In this document: positions 54,228 through 64,000 of the stretch, one piece after another
How positions within the stretch are numbered: the stretch's first letter is position 1
Layout: each line of letters begins with the position of its first letter
Source of the DNA: Palaemon carinicauda
Lineage: Eukaryota; Arthropoda; Malacostraca; Decapoda; Palaemonidae
Reading direction: 5' to 3'
NCBI RefSeq assembly: GCF_036898095.1
Contig: NC_090731.1
Span: 143,655,716-143,719,715, forward strand
Length of the DNA stretch: 64,000 nt
The notes under the pieces: model-generated
What the model was told of the DNA's origin: nothing
Databases searched by the model: none
What the model saw: only the letters and a program-made list of their open reading frames with translations
Made by a program: the position numbers and the translations under genes

Positions 54228-55590
54228 GACTTAAAACCTATAAGGAAGATTACAGAAGCTTGTTTGGACATACAGAACGTGGTGAGCAGATTTTACTTCC
54301 CTGAACCAGTTCCCTGAGGTGTTCAAGTACAGTACTCCCAGTGTCTCCGTCCTCACATCCACCTAATGACAGGACCCCTGAAGGTAAGATAAGGAAGATC
54401 GTAGAAGCATTGTTGGACTTCCAGAAGGTTGCAAGCAGATTCTAATTCTATGAACTGGTTCCCTAAGGTGTTGAAGTACAGTACTTCCAGTGTCTCCACT
54501 GTCCTCACATCCACCTAATGACAGTACCCCTAAAGGTAAGATAAGGAAGATCGCAGAAGCATTGTTGGACTTCCAGAAGGTTGCAAGCAGATTTAAATTC
54601 CATGAACCGTTTCCCCCAAGTGTTGAAGTACAGTACTTCCAGTGTCTCCACTGTCCTCACATCCACCTAATGACAGGACCCCTGAAGGTAAGATAAGGAA
54701 GATTGCAGAAGCATTGTTGGACTTCCAGAAGGGTGCAAGCAGATTTTACTTCCATGAACCAGTTCCCTAAGGTGTTGAAGTACAGTACTTCCAGTGTCTC
54801 CACCGTGCTCACATAAACCTAATAACAGACCCCTGAAGGTAAGATAAGGAAGATCGCAGCAGCATTGTTGGACTTCCAGAAGGTTGCAAGCAGATTTTAA
54901 TTCCATGAACCGTTTCCCCCAGGTGTTGAAGTACAGTACTTCCAGTGTCTCCACTGTCCTCACATCCACCAAATGACAGGACCCCTGAAGGTAAGATAAG
55001 GAAGATAGCAGAAGCATTGTTGGACTTCCAGAAGGTTGCAAGCAGAATTTACTTCCATGAACCAGTTCCCTGAGGTGTTGAAGTACAGTACTTCCAGTGT
55101 CTCCACTGTCATCACATCCACCAAATGACAGGACCCCTAAAGGTAAGATAAGGAAGATCGCAGAAGCATTGTTGGACTTCCAGAAGGTTACAAGCAGATT
55201 TTACTTCCATGAACCAGTTCCCCGAGGTGTTCATGTACAGGACTTCCAGTGTCTCCACCTTCCTCACATCCACCAAATGACAGGACTCCTAAAGGTAAGA
55301 CAAGGAAGATCGCAGAAGCATTGTTAGACTTCCAGAAAGTTGCAAGCAGATTTTACCTCCATGAACCAGGTCCCTAAGGTGTTGAAGTACACTAATTTGT
55401 GTCTCAACTGTCCTCGGATCCACCTAATGAAAGGACTCCTGAATGTAGAATAAGAAAGATCGCAGAAGCATCGTTGGAATTCCAGAAGGTTGCAAGCAGA
55501 TTTTACTTCCATGAACCATTTCCCTGAACTGTTCAAGTACAGTACTCCCAGTGTCTCCACCATCCTCACATCCACCTAATGACAGGAACC
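54228..55590. repeat. 152-bp tandem repeat array, about nine copies
   Basis: Units recur near 54369, 54522, 54673, 54825, 54977, 55130, 55282 and 55430. Each has GGTAAGATAAGGAAGATCG, GGACTTCCAGAAGGTTGC, TTCCATGAACC, GTACAGTACTTCCAGTG and CACATCCACCTAATGACAGG. Outer copies are more diverged. Frames open across single units are by-products of the periodicity. Confidence 0.9.
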
Positions 55591-55844
55591 CTGTCATTAG
55601 GGAACTCAAAATCCAATCAGCCGTTCCATAAGCGATCTGAAAACAGAAGAATAGGGAAGTCATTGCTTTCAGTAACCCTGGAGCAATCACTGGTGTGTTA
55701 ACTTGGAATACAAGGAGTTCACCCTGACAAGGAAAGTTACAGGGGACGTTATTGTTCAGTTGGAAGACCTCGGTCATGCAGCAATGACGGCAATTTTCCT
55801 CCTTATGGTGCCATGAATGCATTATCAGCATAATCTGGTCCTTG

Positions 55845-57000
55845 ATGGTCACCATAGTGAGTATATGAATGGCATATCCGGTGTTCCACAGGGTAGTGTT
55901 TTTGGCCCATTACTTTTCTTACTATATACTGTACACATGACATATGGTTTGGCCTAGAAAACAACCTTCTTGCATATGCAAATGATGCTACTCTCTTTGC
56001 ATCAATTCCATCTCCCGAATGTAGATCTGGGGTTGCAGAATCCCTTAATTGAGATCTAGCTAAAATTAGTGCATGGCGCAAATTATGGGGCATGAAGTTG
56101 AATCCTAACAAACCTCAAAGTATGATTGTAAGTAGGTCAAGGACAAGTGCTCCTCAACATCCAGATCTCAGCATTGATAATGTTTCTCTAACTTTGTGTG
56201 ACTCTTAAAATTTTAGGTGTGATTCTCGCCAGCAAATTTGATTTTGAAAAACACACTAGGTCTGTGTCTTCTTCAATTGCACAAAAGATTGGCTTATTGA
56301 GAAAGTATTTATAGATTTTCGGTAATCAATCTATTCTGAAGAAATGTTTAAATTCCTTCATTCTACCTTGTTTCAAGTATTGTTCTCCTGTCTGGTTTTC
56401 AGCTGCTGATTCTCATCTTAATTTGTTGGACAGGAACTTACGGTCTATTAAATTTCTTAATCCTGATCTACATGTTAATCTTTGGCACAGTCATTCAAAT
56501 AGTTCATTATGCATGTTGCAAGATTTTTCATAATTCTGACCATCCTTTACATTATCTTCCTGGACAGTTCCATCCTGTTTGTAATACTAGGCAGGCAGTT
56601 AATTCTCATAGTCAGCCCTTCTCCAACATGAGGCTCAATACTACACAGTATTTCAGAAGTTTTATTCCATCTGTGACCAAGTTGTGGAATAATCTTCCTA
56701 ATCGGGTAGTTGAATCAGTAGAACTTCAAAAAGTTCAAAGTTGCAGCAAATGTTTTTATGTAGAACAGGCTGACATAAGTCTTTTTAAAGTTATATATGA
56801 ACTATGTTTTAATGTTAAAGTTTTTTAAAATTATTTCATTTTAATTTGTCATTACTTCTTATGTCATTTTATACATTTCCTAGTTTCCTTTACTCACTAA
56901 GCTACTTTTCCCTGTTGGAGCCCTTGGGCTAATGGCATCTTGCTTTTCCAACTAGGGTTGTAGCTTGGCTAGTATTAATAATAATAAAAATATTACTGCC
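55845..57000 (+). pseudogene. Jockey-type LINE B RT relic with 3' tail
   Basis: Begins inside RT with GISGVPQGSVFGPLLF (55870). The catalytic block is decayed to AYANDATLF, followed by KLNPNKPQSM-like, ILGVIL, IAQKIGLLRKYL and FILPCFKYCSPVWFSAADSH. The 3' part (TKLWNNLPNRVVESVEL, about 56672-56720) and tail (CCAACTAGGGTTGTAGCTTGG, then AATAATAAT) match the reverse complement of 30849-31340 and 63018-63370. Several stops and frameshifts. It is the longest representative of LINE B here. Confidence 0.8.
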
Positions 57001-57824
57001 TGGTCACGTGACTGGGTTTCAAAAGCACACAATTTTCTGATCATTGACAAAGGAGATCAGCTGTCTGTCCTAGAGCTAGTCGAAAAAAAAAAAAAAAAAA
57101 ACTCGAAAAACACAAACGGGCAAATATTGTACAGGTGAGAGAGAACGCTCAAGGGGAAGGCAGTCTGAAGCTCTGGTATTCAGCAGCAAAACAAGCATAG
57201 AGGACAGGGAGGAGTAAACAGGGACTGAAGGCTATGTATCATGTGCGTTTCCTTCAGGTTCACCTAATGTGATGTCTTTCCTCCTAGACAATCATAAAGC
57301 ACTTGCTACTGATGGCAAACCGTATCGTATCCTTCAAATCTAGGAGGTTGGTTTCTGGCACTTAGCCGACCTTCCACGGAAGAGTTGACTAAACAACCTG
57401 GAGAACCAATAGGAAAACTTTGAGTGAGTCCTTTAGCCCCATGTTCCTTCTTGTCAGTGGAGAAGGCATTGCCTTCCTTGAACTTTAGTCAATTCTGGGA
57501 ACTTGGCAACAAACTAGGTGTTCGTGCACATGAGGACTGATGATCCAATCCCTTCAAACTTGGGAAGTGACCAGGGAACAGCTCAGGAGTGTTCAGATCG
57601 TTGGTTGTCAGGAAACTTCTGAAGCTTCTGTGTTCGTGCATGTGGGTCACCACTCTTCTATGGCCTTGCGTGCTCCCTCTGCTCATCGGGGCGACTCCTC
57701 TGATGACAAAGCGGATCTCCGACGATCAACCTTATTTATGTGTTGGTGATTCCTCTGTAGCTCATCCATAGCACGATCAGCGTCAGAGGCCATAAGGGCA
57801 GCTTTCTTTGCTCGTCAGGGTGTT
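57001..57824. other. Unresolved sequence in B2
   Basis: Contains a 19-base poly-A near 57085 and short broken frames on both strands. Probably decayed B2 gag. Confidence 0.35.
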
Positions 57825-58304
57825 TCAATGGGTGGAGATACCGAAGTGTCCCTGGGCAGGAGAGGGACTAAAGTGTAGCGTTGTCTTGACCAGTAGGGCC
57901 AGTAATAACTCCCCTCGAGAAGGCTTTGATGCAATGCTGCTACTTCTATGAAACCATGCACCTGGAGATGTCCCACTAGACTTCTGATCAGTTGTCTTGT
58001 GCTTTGGTAAAATTTTATTGTTGGCAACAAGTGATGGGGAGCAATGATGCTTCTTCACCATGGCTGAGGGTTCCACTGCCAACAGGTCCTCAGCAACAAT
58101 AAATGGTATGTCAACAACATCCAGGGACATATCCAAGGGCGCCACTCCCCCACTTTCCACTAGAAGCTTCTCCACTGATGAGGCAAAAGGACAGCAACAG
58201 TTATTGTCTCCAGAAATCCAGCAGGTTGCACAATAATCAATTTCATTACAGCTAATGACGAACAGTGCAAATCCATCACAAAAACCTGCACACACAAACA
58301 TCAA
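57825..58304 (-). pseudogene. B2 Gag-like N-terminal fragment
   Basis: 159-codon frame starting MMFVCAGFCDGFALFV, with a Cys cluster (CNEIDYCATC, CCC) and then an acidic/Ser-rich region. Position near the element 5' end and cysteine spacing loosely resemble the B1 Gag start (CPCG, CPQC). No close match to A3. Weak but consistent with gag of B2. Confidence 0.4.
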
Positions 58305-58625
58305 AAAAAGAAAGAAAAAAAAAGCAGACTAAAAACAAACAGAAGAGAACACCAAAAAGTACATCAGTACTCATCGGCTCCCAAAGTCAATGTGAAGGTT
58401 AAGCTACCTGGTGAGTGGGTAAGGATTCCTCGCTACCCAGCAGTGTTTACACCCGCTTCCATCTTTGCTGAAGTCATACTACTATTAAAGGTCAAAGGTT
58501 TGCATTATGTGTAGGAACAAATGCCGATTGATATATGATACACCCTTTTCTAGCAAAACTGGAATTTTCGATAAGATATGGACGACTGCTACCTAGTTTG
58601 ACATTTTTTCTCTATACTGTATTAA

Positions 58626-58894
58626 CCCTTTCACAAAACTCATCCCTTTCCCCCCCATGGACGTACCGGTACGTCCTTGCAAAAAACTATTTACATTTTT
58701 TTTGCATATTTTTGATAACGTTATGAGAAACTTCAGGCATTTTCCAAAATAATGAGACCAACCTGACCTTTCTATGACAAAAATTAAGGCTGTTAGTGCA
58801 ATTTAAAAAAAAATATATTGCAAAATGTGCTTGAAAAAGAAAACGCCTGAGGGTTAAGGGTTGGCAAGTTCCAAATACCTTGGGGGTAAAAGGG
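58626..58894. mobile_element. piggyBac-like MITE, copy 2
   Basis: Bounded by TTAA (58622-58625, 58895-58898), with ends CCCTTTCAC and GGGGGTAAAAGGG. It is the reverse-orientation relative of 2314-2615 and contains the perfect 18-bp palindrome GGACGTACCGGTACGTCC at 58659-58676. It lies in the COX8 intron. Confidence 0.75.
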
Positions 58895-58898
58895 TTAA

Positions 58899-60418
58899 TA
58901 AGGGCTGGGGCATAACTCATGAATTGATCAATTAAATTGTGAACACCATTTCATTTTTATGTATGTTTCAGTCAATTGTTTCTTTTTGCATTCGCTTTCA
59001 CCTGCTGCTTTTTTTTTTTTTTTTTTTTTTTTATGATGTAATCATTCAATACCTAGCCTTTTTAACCAATTAAGAATTTTCCATTATTTATACACTAGTT
59101 CCCCAATATTGATCTGCAGCTGTCATTTTTTTCCTCACCCTTCCCCTTCAGTTCCTGCATAACTACTGTCACAAGATGATGTCTCCAAAAGAGAAGTACA
59201 TTTTTTTTCTTTTAAATGCTCTCAGTTGAGTAAAAATATCCCTGAAACAAGGACCCACACCCTTGCATCACTTACCAGAACAGAGTAGCACTGAGATTGT
59301 GTTTATTCATAAGTGAAACAATCCACGTCCGAGCGTGATACGAATTTCGGTAATTATATGAAGCATATAATATTCCAACTGGTTATCCTGTCTTTATTAT
59401 GCCTTTCTGACCATTATTATTGCTGTAAATTACTAATTTTTGTGTTCCCAACCCAAAACCCAGTTTCCCACTTATCTCCCATAATTATTTTCATAAGGGG
59501 GATAGGAAAACTATATTCATGGTCAGAAAGTAACCACAATATAGCAAGTAGGTAAAATGTATGGTTCTTGTATCTGGCTAAGATTTAGAGTATCATATTT
59601 TACTCAAGTGCCTAAATAACCGGCAAACGTCCATTTCTTATACAGAATTTCAGTTTAACTAGAAAATAAAAGTAGAAACAACCTAATTATGTATTTATCC
59701 GATGTCTTAGATAATTACAGAAAACTAAACTATCATATACAGTATTAACCCAATTTTTGTATAATCAAATGGAAAAAATGTCATGCACATATCTCGTACA
59801 TACATAGCGGGGTGTATGTATGATAGTGGCCACCTGCATGTATGATTACGGCAGTGTAAAAGGGGTTCGCAGGGGGCCGCCAGCCCCCCTACCCCTTTGT
59901 TAGGTAAGGACACATGTTGTAGGTTAGGTTAGGGGGGGAAAGTTGAGGTTAGTTGATGTCTATTTTTTATCCACAAGGGAGGAACTGGACACTTAGATAC
60001 AAAGGTTCCTACATAGCATCATACTTAAAGATCTTTCTTCCATGTAAATTTGGATTGCATTTATGTAAACAAGTGTTGGGGCCTGTGAGGCCATTAATCA
60101 CACAGTATGTATAAACCCTGCTGTTCCACTATGAAGTGAAAATTAAGAGGCTCTTCAGGAAGAGGGAAAAATGAAGCGAGTACATTTAGGAGTCAAAGGA
60201 ACAATGTAAGGACCCTTTAGCAAAGTCAAACGATGCACTGTGAAAGTGCACTGATGGCAATACCATACGTGAATTGTGAGTGTACAGAACAATAAGTATT
60301 ATCATACTGTATTACAGGGTAATGTAACCTAGGGAAAAAAACTACTTTTACTTCTACAGAAAAAGGTTCATTCTCTACGAAAATGACACTCGTTCCTGTC
60401 AGAAATGAATAGTTTGAG

Positions 60419-60490
<72 letters not shown>

Positions 60491-60866
60491 ATATAATGGG
60501 GGGCCCTGTGGGAACTCAGGGATTTGGGTGGGGAATTATACAGTAAAACTTTACCCTTTACTAAATATTATACAAACGTGTAAATGTTATGATATCTATT
60601 TACACGACGTCCTATGTGCAGACCATTCCTCCGGTTACAAGCCTCGCAAGGTTAGGCGAATATGTTAAGTTTGTATACCGGTCAGACCGTCATAGATAAT
60701 GCCTACGCCTTAGAACAAAAGAGTATGTTGAAAGTTATCTACCCAACTGTATGAACACTGAATAACACCACCATAAGTTAACAGTTACACTGATGTCTTT
60801 CAACAGCCATCAGCTGACTATTCCGGTAATATGGCAATGACGCAACAATGAGTTTCATATACTTAC
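58899..60866 (-). other. COX8 intron, 5' portion
   Basis: AT-rich, no supported gene. It holds a poly-T of about 25 bases near 59010 and a (TA)n microsatellite at 60421-60496. Confidence 0.6.
60421..60496. repeat. (TA)n microsatellite
   Basis: About 75 bp of nearly uninterrupted TA dinucleotides with one TTA break. Confidence 0.95.
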
Positions 60867-60980
60867 AATTCCAGAAATCTTGTTCGTAGGTGGCCCCGAA
60901 ATGATGTTTGTTCTCTTAGGCATAACCATCATAGAATTGGCCCGAGCAATGGCACTAACTGTATTTCTGACGGCAAACAT
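60867..60980 (-). CDS. COX8: Cytochrome c oxidase subunit 8-like, exon 1 (start and presequence)
   Basis: ATG at 60980 on the minus strand. 38 codons end in ATT followed by donor GTAAGTATATG, phase 0. The N-terminus MFAVRNTVSAIARANS is a typical mitochondrial presequence (Arg, Ser and Ala rich, no acidic residues), followed by MMVMPKRTNIISGPPTNKIS. A short Pro-Pro block just ahead of the helix is usual in COX8. An upstream in-frame alternative start was not found; other ATGs in the leader (for example at 61040) are in frames that stop. Exon 2 at 50550-50654 completes the protein. Regulation is not visible. Confidence 0.78.
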
Positions 60981-62397
60981 TATTGGCGATATGGTGTGTA
61001 CTTGCTCGGACGACAGACTTTCGGAAAATGGCGTCGACCATAGTGAAAACTTCTCGTTCTTACTTCTTTTAAAGAGTTTTGAAAACAGCTTTTGTTTGAT
61101 TTTGTTATCGATATCTTGTTTACTTGGCTAATATTGCCAAGCTTACTGCTCTATATTATAATATTGCCTAAAATATAAATAACTTATTTTCAAATCATTC
61201 AAATATATTATTCTATACCATATCATATAGTACCGTATATTTGCACAATTCTATTAATCTAAAGCGAAGACAAAGTCAAAGCTCGAACAGATTAGATATA
61301 GTCGAGCGATCATATTTTGGCTTTCCGTAAAGGATACTGAACGAAAGAATAATAGACCCCAGATGAAAACAACGAAATGGTTCTTAACTGGTAGATCATA
61401 TATTTCTCTATTCATATACCACAAACTTAAAATTTGTCAAACTTATAAAATAATCATATGAAAATTATATCTAATGCTATGATATGTTCCATAAATTGGT
61501 CATAACACTCAGTCAACTGACTGAATACCAGTGTTCGAATGTATTGAAACAGTTAGTGTGGATAATATTTTAAGTCTATTTCTTAAGTAAAATCAAAGTA
61601 CCAACATAAAAAATAGTATCTAAACCATTTTAAAAATATCAAATATTCTATTGTAATGTAGATACAGTCACATTGAGCAGCACATGAAAATTTTTCTTTA
61701 TTATTATTGCATCCATGTACATCATTGGGACGCATTATTGAATAGTTTTCTGTAGGACTTGTTGTCGATGTTGCAGAGCATGTCAGGGAATTCTACATTC
61801 ATGAAGTGTTTTTGCACAGTTGGGTGAGTATTTATCTATGAATTATATATCATACATATTCTATGTGAAATGGTCTTTACGCTGAACTACGTTTGAAGGG
61901 GCTAGTAGCCCTCTAAAGGGCGCAATAAGCATATGTTTACACTGCGACTGATTGAGGGGGCGTTAAACCTGACGTAGATGTCCGCCATCTATATAATTTT
62001 GCTAATTATTTTAACTGTTTGGTAACTGTGGAACATGTGAGACTTAATATGCTCCGTCTTTATGATTATAGTTTTTATTTTCTATCAATTTTTAGGATAT
62101 TTTTCCTTTGAAAAGTTGTTCGGGAACGCCAAGAAAATGAATATGGCAAGTCGTCAATTTGTTGTCACAGTCAGCTGATGGAAGGGATTGAGGGTCTTTT
62201 TCTTAATTAAATCCTTTCTGTTTACGTTTTCTATCATTTTGTGATGTTTTGATAAGGATATGAATCTCTAGCATCGGACACAGTCCCAATTTGATTGGTA
62301 ATGAGGGAACCTTTTTTGTTTGTTTTCATGCTAGGCCAATCTACTCGGTTCTTGGAACCGATGGAGGAAACGTAACAGCCCTCGCTAAAGTCTAAAT
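60981..62397. other. COX8 5' leader/upstream and AT-rich flank
   Basis: The first about 150 bp are the presumed 5' untranslated region and promoter of COX8 (minus strand). No TATA box or other element can be assigned. The rest is AT-rich with no supported gene. Confidence 0.45.
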
Positions 62398-62830
62398 ATT
62401 ATTATTATTTGCTAAGCCACAACCCTCGTTGGAAAGCAGGATGTTATAAGCCCAGGGGCTCCAACAGGGAAAATAGCCAAGTGAGGAAAGGAAACAAGGA
62501 AAAATTAAATATTTTAAGAGCAACAATATTAGAATGAATATCACTTTATAAACTATAAAAACTTTAACAAAACAAGAGGAAGAGAAATAAGATATAAGAT
62601 CAAACAGTGTGCCTGAGTGTACCCTCAAGCAAGAGGACTCTAACCCAAGACGGTGGAAGACCATATTACAGAGGCTATGGCACTATCCAAGATTAGAGAA
62701 CAATGGTTTGACTTTGGAGTGTCCTTCTCCTAGAAGAGCTGCTTACCATAGCTAAAGTGTCTCTTCTACCCTAACAAAGAGGAAAGAGGCCACTAAACAA
62801 TTACAGTGCAGTGCAGTAAGAATAGTTATT
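62398..62830 (-). mobile_element. LINE 3'-tail fragment
   Basis: (ATT)n tail then ACAACCCTCGTTGGAAAGC. The body is about 85-90% similar by eye to 31935-32380 (AAACAAAACAAGAGGAAGAG, GGTTTGACTTTGGAGTGTCC). 5'-truncated. Confidence 0.75.
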
Positions 62831-62925
62831 TTGGTTCGGGGAACTCGTTATTAAAACTCTCCAGTTTCCGTTTCTCTTCCTTAAAAAAAAAAGTGACGTC
62901 TTTCTGAAACACAAACACACTCTTG

Positions 62926-63011
62926 GCTCTATTTCAAACCTGGAGCTCCCCTATAGAATAGTAGAAGTCAAGCCACTTGCTCTGAGGACAACACACTTCA
63001 GGTATGGACAA
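62926..63011 (+). repeat. Direct repeat flanking a LINE B copy, unit 1
   Basis: CTATTTCAAACCTGGAGCTC, then CCTATAGAATAG, to GACAATACTG. A similar unit is at 63428-63516. Confidence 0.6.
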
Positions 63012-63017
63012 TACTGT

Positions 63018-63370
63018 TGTTATTATTATTACTATCCAAGCTACAACCCTAGTTGGAAAAGTAAGATGCTATAAACCCAAGGGCTCCAATAGGGGAAAAT
63101 AGCCCAGTGAGGAAGGGAAATGAGGAAATGAATAAATGATGAGAAAAAATTAACAATAAATCATTCTACAAACAGTAACAACGTCAAAACAGACATGTCA
63201 TATATAAACAATGAAAAGACTCATGTCAGCCTGTTCAACATAAAAACATTTACTGCAACTTTGAACTATTGAAGTTCTTTTGATTCAACTACCCAATAAG
63301 GAAGATTATTCCACAATTTGGTCACAGCTGGAATAAAACTTCTAGAATACTGTGTAGTATTGAGCCACAT
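63018..63370 (-). mobile_element. LINE B 3' fragment
   Basis: (ATT)n tail, ACAACCCTAGTTGGAAAAG and the 3' coding end, reverse complementary to 56630-57000. It is uninterrupted at AATGATGAGAA, the site where LINE A inserted in the other copy, so it shows the empty-site state. Confidence 0.8.
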
Positions 63371-63427
63371 AAAAAACGAATCAAAGCAACTATTTTGGCT
63401 GCGGCCTTCAGAAGTCGTTGATTCGTC

Positions 63428-63516
63428 GGTTCTATTTCGAACCTGGAACTCCCCTATAGACTACGGGAGCTCTTTCTTAAGGGAAAACACACTTTGGGTT
63501 CAGACAATACTCTGCC
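63428..63516 (+). repeat. Direct repeat flanking a LINE B copy, unit 2
   Basis: CTATTTCGAACCTGGAACTC, then CCTATAGACTAC, to CAGACAATACTC. Matches 62926-63011. Confidence 0.6.
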
Positions 63517-64000
63517 CTACTAATGCTAGGCTAAAGTTGTATTTTTATTACGTTAGACCCAATTTGTTAATCCAATGAACGAGTATGTTCAAGCAATAGG
63601 CTACTAACATTATTGTAGCATACCCTGTTTAATATTCTTGAAAGATATGTTAAATGAAACTTCCATCATTAAGAGACATACTATAAGTAGATCTTGTACT
63701 TTCATTGTTTGCATTAAATTTCCTTGTCATATTAATGTTGGACAATTAGTAAAATTTTTAGAGGTTGCATTTTATCATGCTGCACTGTGATAATTAAAAA
63801 ATAATATTGTTAGATATTGCCTAGCCTATAGTTAATTCATTCATCATTACACATCCTGCACAAATGATAGAATTATGAGCGACTTCTGGTATCCTACACA
63901 AATCTATATACTGGTACAGTAAATATTATTGAATGATTATTATCATTATTATTACAAGAATGATTGTTTCCCAAATGAAGGCTTTCCACACTTATTTATA
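63517..64000. other. AT-rich terminal stretch
   Basis: No feature recognised. Confidence 0.5.

Larger units (their letters stand above)
50916..58523 (-). mobile_element. Decayed DIRS-like element B2 in the COX8 intron
   Basis: The left end (50916) begins ATAATTTGTATTTTTCCTAA, nearly the B1 3' end. A degenerate but contiguous ICR at about 51155-51275 contains complements of both B1-type ends (TTAGGAATACTACAAATTA, then TTATTTCAACATAAATACAA and TTAGGCAGG). The right end near 58523 (GTAGGAACAA) resembles the B1 5' end, with a diverged ITR next to it. Coding sequence is almost unrecognisable apart from a Gag-like N-terminus at 57825-58304. The interior holds the 152-bp array and a LINE relic. It is much older than B1. 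Confidence 0.6.

Noticed and set aside
60880..61131. Plus-strand 83-codon frame beginning MFVGGPEMM
   Set aside because: It is antisense to the COX8 exon 1, which has a better explanation (presequence, donor site, matching exon 2).

Overview
This is eukaryotic nuclear DNA, about half of it retrotransposon. AT-rich non-coding sequence carries a few short exons with GT/AG borders, and GC-richer blocks of mobile elements are set into it. There are no operons, Shine-Dalgarno sites, CRISPR arrays or rRNA. The combination of several DIRS-like tyrosine-recombinase retrotransposons, Jockey-type LINE tails, piggyBac- and pogo-type MITEs and very long introns suggests an arthropod, most likely a decapod crustacean. 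That assignment is inference.

Host genes. (1) On the minus strand, two short exons (60867-60980 and 50550-50654) join in phase to encode a 72-residue protein that looks like cytochrome c oxidase subunit 8. Its single intron is about 10.2 kb and full of repeats. (2) On the plus strand, three phase-compatible exons (13859-13988, 15764-15835, 16144-16193) belong to a gene I do not recognise. A further probable exon at 2158-2263 may be its start or a separate gene, and a 6.4 kb retrotransposon lies between it and the others.

DIRS-like elements. Family A has three copies: A1 3499-9926 (+), A2 21133-27842 (+) and A3 43447-49992 (-). Family B has two: B1 32868-43320 (-) and B2 about 50916-58523 (-, very decayed, inside the COX8 intron). 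Each has inverted terminal repeats (ITRs) and an internal complementary region (ICR) matching both extreme ends. The better copies also show gag, reverse transcriptase (RT)/RNase H/methyltransferase-like and tyrosine recombinase regions. A3 is the most complete. The ITR pairs of A1, A2 and A3 differ at about one position each, so these are recent insertions.

Nesting. A2 sits inside a LINE (LINE A, 20466-30848, minus strand) whose ORF is otherwise open. LINE A in turn sits inside an older Jockey-type LINE B fragment and is flanked by a 12-bp target duplication. B1 carries a 500-bp pogo/Tigger-type MITE in its RT and a 2.2 kb foreign segment that splits its ICR. B2 contains a 152-bp satellite array and another LINE B relic.

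Other repeats: two inverted piggyBac-like MITE copies, a near-perfect foldback MITE, a 55-bp tandem array, LINE tails at the right end and (TA)n. Regions 1-2157, 9927-13858, 16194-18240, 58899-60866 and 60981-62397 are AT-rich with no gene I can support. The element genes form one system: Gag particle, RT/RNase H copying, and recombinase integration of a circular intermediate whose junction is templated by the ICR.
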